A DNA stretch of 64,000 nt from Lytechinus pictus (Eukaryota > Echinodermata > Echinoidea > Temnopleuroida > Toxopneustidae): positions 3,125,501-3,189,500 of the forward strand of contig NC_087252.1 in NCBI RefSeq assembly GCF_037042905.1. Reading direction: 5' to 3'. Position 1 is the first letter of the stretch, and every line of letters starts with the position of its first letter. The notes beneath the pieces were generated by a model that was not told where the DNA came from, made no database searches, and saw only the letters and a list, made by a program, of their open reading frames with translations. Shown here piece by piece: positions 24,213-35,569 of this stretch. Position numbers and translations under genes: made by a program.

Positions 24213-24733
24213 CATAATATTAGCTGCGTACTAATGCTCTTATCTGTAGAGTGGTATCAGTTTTGTTAATATGTGTGAGTCTTACAATTATACTGATGCC
24301 TAAGTGTGAAATTGATATACGTTGATGTATTACAATAAATGTATGTGCATTGATCGTGGATTCGACTAGCCCTACATTATATACATACATCACAATATCA
24401 TTGCCACGCCTGGCCCGTTCACCGATGAGAGTTTGTTACATCTGGTACAGATTAGTAGATTAATCTTTCTTTCATAGGAAATATATTAAATCATGCATTT
24501 CTTTTCCGAAGTATCTCAAAACTATTCCACGCTTAAATTGTAAGTTGTCCCTCGAATGCAGTGTAAAGTCTTGGACTATGCAATAATTCATATACATCAT
24601 TAAACGCATTTACTATTTTTTATAGCTTTTTATTCATTTTTTCACTCATCTAGAGAGAGTTTTAGGAAGACAAATGGCTCTCATGACCAGGAGTCAATCT
24701 TGATATCTAAAAAAAAAATGAAAATATATAATA

Positions 24734-24739
24734 TTTATT
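24734..24739 (-). promoter_or_regulatory. Possible polyadenylation signal (AATAAA) of the Ig receptor
   Basis: AATAAA on the minus strand lies about 230 bases beyond the stop codon at 24968. It is conserved in the truncated copy at 12782-12787. Confidence 0.45.
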
Positions 24740-24967
24740 TTGTCAAGTCAAAGTTGATTATGTAATAAAATCTTGATTACAAAATATATTGCCAAGTTAT
24801 GTTTAATTTGTCTTACGTCATCAGACATATTTTAATGTCTTTTAATGTATGTTCCCTAATAATACTATTTCACTTTTTTTGTGATATGGTCACAGCTTCT
24901 CTAAAAGACATTTCTATAAAATTATGGTAACTATTACAAATACCCTGACCAATCATATGGAAGTAAA

Positions 24968-25306
24968 TCATAAATATGTGGTGATCACCGAATCAGGACT
25001 TTCCAACGCAATTCCTTGCTGGGGAAATGTAGGACCTGAACAGGATATGTATCCCCCGTCACAGGAATCCAACTTTTTTTGAAGTATGGCATCTGAAATT
25101 GAACCCCCTTTCAGCGATGAAGCCCATGCTGATTGGGTCGGATGTAAAGAAGAAGGGTAACCAGGTGGACTGGGTTGATGATTGGGTGGAACACCTGTGT
25201 GAGCTATTGCCTTCATTTCCATGTATTCGTGGGAATCCTGGATGGTTTGCTTAGGAACCACATCACTTCGGGAAACAACGGGATCTCCACCAACACCAGG
25301 TTTGGA
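24968..25306 (-). CDS. Ig receptor exon 7: distal tail, stop
   Basis: The acceptor is CTGTAG|TCC; the exon reads 112 residues in phase 0 to the TGA at 24970-24968. It contains HEYMEMK (Y360) followed by a Pro/Ser-rich stretch, GGYISC, and the C-terminus SVITTYL. The paralogue at 13012-13353 has the same layout. Confidence 0.85.
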   Translation of the reverse strand, partial: SKPGVGGDPVVSRSDVVPKQTIQDSHEYMEMKAIAHTGVPPNHQPSPPGYPSSLHPTQSAWASSLKGGSISDAILQKKLDSCDGGYISCSGPTFPQQGIALESPDSVITTYL

Positions 25307-27821
25307 CTACAGTTAGGAAATATGTATGAGATATGAAAATTTACTGATTAACACCTTTAAGAGTTGACCTGGAATTCAAATATAACACAACTAATATGCT
25401 CTTACCAATAATTAAGAAACAATCGAGTTGTTCGCGTGGCTAGAGATAATCTAATGGGCCTCTTATCTCCAATAAGTTTTGATTTACATCAATTTAATCG
25501 TTGTAGATGCACAATGTATAAAATAATGTCATGAAGTGATACGATACTAATATATCTATTTAAAATGTATAATCCGTTACATGTATATTAAAAATGGCAT
25601 AGAAAATTGAGCATGATGATGATCACCATATGTATATATATTTTCATTATAAATGTTGGTTTTTCTCGTCAACAATATCACACGAAATAGTATTCTGGAA
25701 CGGGATCTATTGAAATATATATTTAGTTTTACTTAAAAATTCGGTTTTAAAAAATTGAAAAAGATTGGATTGTTATTGCCACTTATACTTACCATGGTGG
25801 AATTCACATAAAGAGGCTCGTGGTTCGAGTCTTTGTGGTGCATTGCGGTCACTGACACTCCATCTGCCATGTCTGCGTCCCCTGCTACAAAAGCAAATTT
25901 GAAAATGAAAGAAATTTAGGGAGATTTCATATAAAAAACGGATATTGTATTGTCTGTTTTGATTACGTGTACATGTATTGTCTGCGAAGAAATGGGTAAT
26001 CAACACGGGAAAATAATTGGAAAGAGAGGCACTTTTAATATTCTGACATTATGGTTAGATATCGAACACTATAGCGAATCGCTATTAATTATTACTATAA
26101 TTATTTTATTTTGGCAATGAAGGGTGTACTAAATTGGTGCAATTAAACATAAAACATAATGAATAGAGAATGGATTGAGCACCCACTGGACTGCCTGGGT
26201 CAAATAAAGTTAACTGATGTATCAACGAATAGTGAACTAATAAATCTAGATAACGGATACGCTGAGAATCACCAAAAGATCGCCAACAAAGAAAAAAAAT
26301 TAACATTGACAGTTAAAAAAGGGAATCGTTTCATTGGGAGCATGCAATGGCAAATTACTAATTGCTAATTTCAAAGTCATCTGGCGCATATTCTACAAAT
26401 AAAACCAGTTTTATTCCCTTCTAATCTCTCATAGTAAATTGCGTTAAAAGTGCACATGCTGTGCATGTTGAGCTTATCATGCTTATTAACGTTGAATATG
26501 AGTCCAAACTGGCTCAGGTTTGGTTGAATTTGCCAAAAATTCAAATGACATTTGTTGTAAATACATTAATAGAACAGTTGCGATGAATTATATAAATATC
26601 TTGGTTATGGTTATAGCTATAATTATAATAGCCTTGTAATCACCATGTACTCTAAAAACACTGAGTAGAATTTTACCCAATATTTGGTATTTAGGGAACA
26701 TGCATGTTTGCTGAGTATGTTTTTTTACCCCACATTTGGCTATTTCAACGCAACATTGCGTAAAATCTTTTTACTCAACCAACATGCATGTTCCCATTTT
26801 ACCCAGTATTGGGTACACCTTTTTTAAGAGTGTGTTCATATACAATTCACATAGACATATTTTCATAGATATCAGATTTAATTATTCTGTGTCATTGATA
26901 ATCAAACAACTTTAACGAATTTTATGTTATATTGATATTTTTTTTTATTAAGTTATATATTGAACAGAAACAAAATCACCTCTATCTGTGTTATGTTGTA
27001 AGCACTTGTACGAAACTGTTACTGCAACTAGGCCCAGAAACATTGCACCTAATGACCCTCCCAAGATGTATATAACTATATGAAGCAGAGCACAGTTGTC
27101 TAGAATCAAGATATAAAATTATATGTTATTTCTTCTGACAATTATGAATATTCTCCAAATTGCAAGCGAGCCAAGCCAAACATATATGTATAGTGGAGCG
27201 TCGTGGCCCAGTGGATTAGTCTCCGGACTTTGAAACAGAGGGTCGTGGGTTCAAATCCCAGCTATGGCCTAATTTCCTTCAGCAAGGAATTCATCCACAG
27301 TGTGCTGCACTCGACCCAGGTGAGGTAAATGGGTACCGGCAGGAAGTAATTCCTCAAAAAGCTGTGTGCACCGAGAAGGTAGCCTAGCTTAGCCGGGTAA
27401 TAATAGCAGGGCCCGCTGGGAGAACAGTTTTCGGAACTGAAGTGGCCACCCTTGGTAAATATACCTTTATTATTATTATTATTATTATTACATATGTCTT
27501 ACCATTTCACCTCTTTGAATGGTGATATAGTTCAAACGATGTGACAATACGACCAGAATAGTTAGTGTCAATGTTAATGTTAACTGTATAGGATATTAGC
27601 ACTGAAATTCAAATTAACAAAACAGATTACTCTTAAGACACATTGCTTATTTGCTTATTACATGTAGGTAGCATTTACGGGAGCATTAATAATAATAATA
27701 ATAATAATAATAGCCAATTTTTATAAAGCGCTTTTCCCAGAGTGGCTCAAAGCGCGTTACAGCATATTATTACCCCGGGCATTCATGTAAATTAAAATCT
27801 ATGAGCCATTCATTAAAGAAT

Positions 27822-27863
<42 letters not shown>

Positions 27864-30800
27864 GTGTGAAGTTGTACATGTACAACAGCTTTTGCAGCTC
27901 TTTTATTTAAATAAAAGGAATGGATGAAGAGAACAATGGTAGGCGCAACCGCGTAGCCAGGATTTCATTTTGGAGGGGGCGGTAAATGCACGCAAAGAGT
28001 GCCAACACTTACAGAGCGCGCGAAGCGCGCTCTCCAGGTGGTGGGTGCAGGGAGGGGGAGTTTGCCCCTCCCTTGCGAAGCTTTTCGTTTTTCATAAATT
28101 AAAATGAAAAGGAGCCGTCTCTCTTGTCTCTATTACCTATATCAGCTCCAATTCAGTTGACTATATTGTGATTTTGAACCTTGTTTTCAAAAATGATTGC
28201 GAACCCCATTAAATGATTAAAATAATAACCCCTTAAGCGTTTTATCATTTTTCTTGCCACGAAAAGGGTCCCGAGAAAAGGGTATTCTCAAAGATATATT
28301 GAATACTTCCCTTGAAAAGATCAGATTTGATTACAAACAATTTAGCGACAGTGCATATCTTTAACTCGTAAAACAGAGGAGAAGAAGTGTATATGCCGAG
28401 ATGAAGATATTCCTCCACGCACAGAGCAATGAAACTGAAATTTCAAAGGGCGGACGTTTCATCAAATGCAGATATCTGTCATACCCCATCGGCTCTCATT
28501 CAATTGATTTTCTAAGATTATTGAACTTCATTACAAGGAAAATAGTGCACAAAAAGTTGAAACTTCTGTGATTTATTGAAATTATATAAAAAAGGATGCC
28601 TAATTTCTTTGACTTATCCCGAAGCGCTTCATTTTGAACTATAAAGAAACTTAAGTGTCATTCAAAATTTGAAACAGAGGGCGCAAAACAGGACAGGGGG
28701 TGAATGTGTAGGGAAATGACATGAAGTTTAATAGAATTTGATAAAAAAATATTGTACTTTTTTATTTAATACGACACGAATTTCAAACCTTCCTCTTTTG
28801 AAAATAGGAACCTGTTTGCCCCCAAATTACGGTTGGTTATAGTGATAAGCTGAAAGCGGGAGAAGTTGACTTTATGGCGGTGACGGCCGAAATAGATATA
28901 AATATTTTACCTGCCCGGAGCCGACCCGATCAGAAGTTGCGCAATCAATAAAAAAAGAGATAACTTCATATACTTCGGCCTAACCTTACTTTAATTCCAT
29001 GAACTTTAACTGGCAAGAAACACAGGTGGAAAAACAGGGTTAGAAAAAAACGTAGGGGAAACCATGTGAAGGAGTTTCTCTTTTGAGAGAAAAAAAAAAG
29101 AATAAAAAGAAAAAACAGAAAGCTACCTTCCTTCCCTTTCCTCCCTTCCCTTTTCCTTTTCTCCTCCCTTTTTTCCTTTTTTTTTTGGGGGGGGGGGGCG
29201 ACCGCCACCTGGCTACGCGCCTAGGTAGGCGTAGCTTAAATTAAGGTTCCCCAGAGCAATCTACCCTTTGGAAAAATTGGTAATGCCGAAAAATGCCTCT
29301 GCCGGGAATCGAACCCGGGCCCCCAGCTTTTGAACGCCGGTGCCTTAACCACTAGACCACAGAGACGGGTTAGTTGCTAGAGAGACCCCGATCCGATTGA
29401 CCGTCAGATAGAACTTCATCTTCCTTTTGAATGCCTGAAAGTATTAAAGGTTATTCTGGGAACGTATTCTTGTATTCATTTCCGAGTACTCTAAACGTGC
29501 AATGTCATTATATGTTTGCTATGGCATATTTCCTTAATCATTATTGATCCGTAAATTAAAATTTTTATCCAAGTAATTAATACATTGCGCACTTTCTTTA
29601 TCAAAATCATTCGAACACCAACTTATAATGTAATAATAACCATTATGAATTAGTTAGGATTATTACAGATATCGTGTTTATAATAGTCAATTGTTTTATT
29701 CTATTAAGATTATGTTGAAATTGTGAATAGAATAGCATTGTCTGATCGCATGTCAAATCTCAGCTAAGATCAAGATATAATCTCATTTATATTAACAGTG
29801 GGGGAAAAAAGGTGTAAAATGCAGGGGCGTAGACAACGGGGGGATGAGGGGGATGCATCCCCCACCTCACAAGGTGGGGGGGGGGGGGATGGCATGTACA
29901 ATCATCCCCCCCAGGTTTTTGGGAATGATATTTGGTTACTTAATAAGTCATAATGATGATAATAATAGTAATAATAATAATGATAACAATTATAATATTA
30001 ATAATAATAATAATTATGATGATGATAATAATAATCCTCATCATTATTGTAATTGTGTTTATTGTTATTAGCCGCATTCACACGGTGAAAGCCAATTCAG
30101 ACGGTAAAAAAAAGAAAATCTTACAAGTATTTTGTGGTTATCTTGTGGTTTGGAAACCACAAGATAACCACAAGTATTATTCAAACAAACATATACAGTG
30201 CGTCCCAAAAAAAATGTCCCTCTTATATGGGGCTAAATTACTTCAAAAAATAAAAATTATTCTCCATGAAATGTATTTAACTAGGAAGCTCATCTCATGT
30301 TCTAACTTCTAAAAAAATTTCATTGGTCTCGCTTCAGTGGTTTTGAATACACAGTCTATTATATAAAAATTGTGCTTTTCAGCCCATTCCAAGTTTGCAT
30401 GCATGCAGCATTACTGTGTGTTCTGCACTTTCTAGCATATCATCCCCCTTTGACCATTCTGACCAAGGAATTCCCTGATCTGACCAGGGAAATCTCCATG
30501 ATCTAACCAGGCTCATCAAATCACAACTTTGAGCATGTTTAGAAGGGCAAAAACAATATTTGACAGCTCATTTCATGTTTGAAAATGGGAGATGCACAAT
30601 GATTAAGACAACGGGTCATGTCTGTTTCATGCCTAATTCATGCTTAATACTGCATTTTTTGTTTTTATTGGTTTTTTTAGTTTAAAAAAAAGTCAAATTT
30701 TTCTCTGGTAAAGTTCCTTTTCCGCAAAGGGTGTTTAACTTGCGGATTCCCCTTTATTTTTGAGCTTATTTTACTCATCCATCATTTACATTTTCTTTCA

Positions 30801-31543
30801 AGTTGGTGCACTGATTCCCCTTATCAATCATCAATAAACTTTTTTTTTTTCTTGCCCTTCTGAACATGCCCAAGTTTATAATTTGATGAGCCTGTATATG
30901 ATTAGGGAAATGTCCCTGTTCAGATCCTGGATGTAAAAATGGGGGTTAACATGCCATAGACAATGCAGATATGCATCAATGCTGCAAACTTGGAATGGGC
31001 TAAAATGCACCACTGTTACGTAACAGAGTGTGTATTCAAAACCGCTGAAGCGAGACCAATGAAATTTTCATAGAAGTTAGATCATGAAATGAGCTTTCTA
31101 CTCATGAACATTTATTTGAGAATACTACCACATTTTAGAATTAATTCAGTCCTATGTCAGAGGGACATTTTTTTTGGGACGCGCTGTATAATTATGTATA
31201 ATCATGAATTGTTCAACTTCATGCTCCCACTATATGACTATTGTTTAATACACTAATACTGATATCAGGACTGACTGGTATACATTGGTTTGTTGTTAAG
31301 CTTGCAGCAGCTACATCTTTTCTGTATTGTTAACTATTTATTTATTTTTGTTTTATTTAAGATGCACTTTGTTTTGTATTCATTTAAAGTTGGTTGATTG
31401 ATGCATGAAGACATAAGTTTGAAATGTTTAAAGAAGTTTGTTTCATGTAAAGCGCAGTGTGAATTTACCCTGTCTTGAAATGCGAGATAAAAGGAACCTA
31501 TTAGTATTAGCATTATCATTTGTACTAGTATTATTTTTTATTT

Positions 31544-31583
<40 letters not shown>

Positions 31584-32141
31584 TATAAGACTGAGATCAA
31601 ATAGAAGTAAATAATGCCCTAATTTGAAACGATGTAATGCCGTTATGGTTCCGATTTCTTCACAAACTTACAAAGCAGTATTGTTACTCCATGGATCATA
31701 GTGATACTGTTTATGTTTTTTGTATCTGTATGTTAATGAGCCGCCAGCCAATATCCATCTATGGATACTATGCCTGTTTCTTTAAGGTAAAAAGAAGCAT
31801 AGTATGTACGTATTCATTATGCTTTATAATGAACAGACATATTGTTATTTGTTTGTTGTTTATGTGTTCTATTCACAAATGGCCACTGTTTTCATTCATA
31901 ACCACATACCCATATCAAGACAACAAAGACTATACCTGCGTGTACACAGTTGACATTGTTTTTTTTTCTGAAGAGGTGTAACAGCAAAATTCACAGAGAT
32001 AAATAAATACGTAGCGTGGTTCAATATGCAATACTATGTGTCAGTCCATTCTGTATTCGTATGCCACGGTGTGTAGATCTTGTCGATGTATGTCTGTCCA
32101 TTCAAGGCGTAGTATGTGTGTGGTGCGCGCACCCGTGTGTG

Positions 32142-32177
<36 letters not shown>

Positions 32178-35100
32178 CGCGCTTGTGTGTGTTATTTTAC
32201 CTCATTAAGTATGCATCAGATTGCACGATTTCAAGTTCAAAATTGCAAAAGCTCCCTACCTAGATAACTGTTTCCCGGGCCTCTTGGGTTGAGCGCGTAC
32301 AGTCTCCGAGATGGTCACGTCACATGTGACCCTCCGTATGTTTTTGTATTACCATGGTATCACAGCCTGTTTCCCGTACGTTATTGCAATTAATTATTAG
32401 GGACATAGCTTCATATGATTTTATATATATTTTGCATGATTGTTTGTCAAATTGAAGATACGAATTATGGAAAACGTTTTTACATGTTTTCATAATAATG
32501 ATATTGTTATATTGGACTTGAATTGAATATGCCAACTCAAACGGAGTAATACAAGTTGAAAAAACCGTAGTAACAAGCATATCTATTGCATTTCTTATTA
32601 TAGTCTAGGAGATAGGGGGCTTTATTCAGAATTTTTGGTGGGGAAGGTTTGACAAGCTTGTCCGGGGTAAAATTGTGCGCTGATTCCAAAAATGTCACTC
32701 TTACTGACCGTACTCACGCCATTTTGGTCATTTTGGCCAATTTTTTACCAAAAATGACAATTTTGACCACTCTCTGGAAAGTGGTCCCTTAACAGACTGC
32801 TTTTGTAGCCAGATGCAAATAAAATGATCTATCTTACGTAAAAATGCACCCAGATTCAAGATAAAGTGGTTTCATTTGCCAAATCACAATAGAAGTGGTC
32901 ATTTTGGCCATATTTTGGCAAAAAATGACAATTTTCATGATTTTTTTGGTCCGAAATGTGTTACAAATATTGATCAGAGCTACGATTGGATGTCTTTAGA
33001 AATCCACATTTATTTTCAAAATGTGCGCTAGAAAACGATGAATAAAAATATATACCTTCCGACTGTCCACATTTAGCAGTGCTTGAATGACTATACAGAA
33101 GGCTTGTTACATTACTGTTTCCGATAGTTGTGGATTCTAAATAGATAATACACAACACGCGTTAAAATGAAAATACATTCAATACCAGACGAAAGTGTAA
33201 TGTGTAGATGAGATGAATGAATGATTTTTGATAATGAAAACATAAAAAAAATAAATGTGCGAAGAAAGAAGATTACCACAATAACGGTTGTGAAATGGAC
33301 AACAAATTAATCTATGGTTATATATGCCCATTCATAAGTAATTACTGAATAATAAACACTTTTTCTTAATAGTTTTCCTCTTTGTTTTATATAATATTGA
33401 ATCATAAACAACGATATATTCTTCACATTAATTCTCAACTGGACACTGATCAGAGTAAATATATATAAAAAAAATAATGAACAACCCTAGTCCGTGTTTC
33501 GTTTTGGATCTCAAAAAAGCAATAGTCGATATGATAGAATACCAACAAATTTAATTTCCATTCCCGACTACACCATGCCATGCACCAATTAGTTTGACTG
33601 GCATACAAATATATATGGGGGACATTTTATTAGGAAATAGTTTTTAATAGGTCATTTTTAATGCTACATAAAAGAATATGTACACGAACTCACCTTGCTC
33701 ATCTTCCTTTTTTATGATAACGGATGCACTGATGTGGCTTAAAGATGAACTACCAGTGACTCTACAGACAAGCACTATCTCATCATCATCCATATAGGTT
33801 GGTGTGAAGTATATTGTTTGTATAGGAAAAGCAAGTCTTTTATCATTTGAATCATTGAGAAGCTTTGGCATTTGAACGACATACTCCAGCATGTCCTCTG
33901 GAATCACCCACTCCAGGTCCACAGGTGGTTTCACGAACGTATTGGTCTTGCAGACAAGCGTCTTGTTTTCCCCTTCTTGAACAACAATTGATCCTCCTTT
34001 CGGAATTTTATCATCCCGGTCGTATGCATCTTCAACCAACGTCAACCCTTTAGGTAGAACTAGTACACGGTAAAAATGAATTGATAGAGAGGGGGAAATA
34101 GAGACCATTAAAATTCTGACCCGTTTTGATATTGACTTATGAACATCATTGATGTCAAATTCTGCTTCTTATTATTATCTTCTGAAATTCACAAAATTAC
34201 TTTGGAGTTTGACTTCTCTTACCCCTTCCCATTCCCCAATTAGGTGAATGCATACATAAGATAGTCAAATTCTAAAGTATTTTGCTATTTTCCCCCGAAA
34301 TAATAGTCAGAAATATTAACATTCGTTCCAGCGAGAATGCTGATGGAAAATTATCACGTAAAGCCAAACATGAAACCTACCCTTCAAGACTAAATAAACA
34401 ATAATAATTATCTTAGCATAGTTCTCAATCAAGAGCTATAATAAAATCATATTTCTCTAACCCAATGCTCTCCGACATATCATAACCAGAGCAAATTCGT
34501 GTCACCATCTGAAGAGTACAAATAGTATTTTTACAAATACTCTCAAATTATAGTTTTTCTTAAATGTTAGTAAAAAAAATAATTTGAGCATTACTCTCTA
34601 ATTTATCAAATGAATTTTAATTCTTGAACATAACATGATTTGGTTTTATTAAAATTGATCAAACGAAAATAGTAAATAAATTTTGGAAGAAGGAATTTAG
34701 GAGTCAGGGAATACACTTTGCAAATTTAGATTTAACCTCGGATTAATGTTATCAGCAAAAGGAACACGAAAACCTACTTCAAGGGATAGCTTTTATTTTG
34801 GATAAATAACATCAATTTCATCGTTTCATTCAACTTTGTGCATTATGTTTTGGTAACTTTTTAATTTAAACAATGGAATGAACAAGGATGACATTGTGAA
34901 AAGTGAAAAAATGTCAAAGATTTTTTTTTTCAAAAGGAATTAGATCCATTTCAGTTTATGAAATGAACAAGAATACCATTTAATAATGGTAATAAGTACA
35001 AACGCCTTTGCCCCAGATTATTACTACTTTGTCCACCTCTACTTCATCAATGAATTATAAATTATATCTAGAAAATGTGGCGAATGTATCAAATATTTTG

Positions 35101-35538
35101 AATGCTATTTTGTTAATCGTATAAAAAGTGATTTTACCATTAACAGTCAACTTGATATCACACGTTTCCCTATCGTTATCACTTGTCCAATCGAATACGT
35201 ATTCACCTTCATGAATCAACGAAACGTTCCGTATTGTTAAATTAGTGGAGGTTAATACCGAAATATTTTTTTCACAGTCAACCGTAAATGGACTGCAGAT
35301 GAAAACTATTGAGCCATTGCTTCGCTTCAACGCTATACCAAGATCGCCAGTTGTGTCGTTTGGGAGGCAGTGTAGACTGACGTTCTTTCCAGCTTGGACT
35401 GTTATATTTACAGCTTGGTCTCCACCTTTAAAATAAAAACATTTTACTGTTTTATGTATAACCAAATCATTTACTATCATTTGAAGCACTTATTACTGAC
35501 CTACATGTATTAATATGGATCTTGTATCACTGTGGTAT

Positions 35539-35569
<31 letters not shown>

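Larger units (their letters stand above)
22985..24967. repeat. Segmental duplication, block 2 (3' flank of the Ig receptor gene)
   Basis: This matches 3630-4380 and 11678-13011. It is non-coding apart from nested insertions. Poly-C/poly-G tracts ('CCACCCCCCCCATTTTTCGG') at 23538-23572 correspond to 4162-4200. Confidence 0.8.

Noticed and set aside
29290..29370. Functional tRNA gene
   Set aside because: The anticodon loop has eight bases and no sensible anticodon can be assigned; it looks like a SINE head or pseudogene.
32016..32267. Val/Cys-rich small proteins
   Set aside because: The frames cross a (GT)n microsatellite; composition alone explains them.
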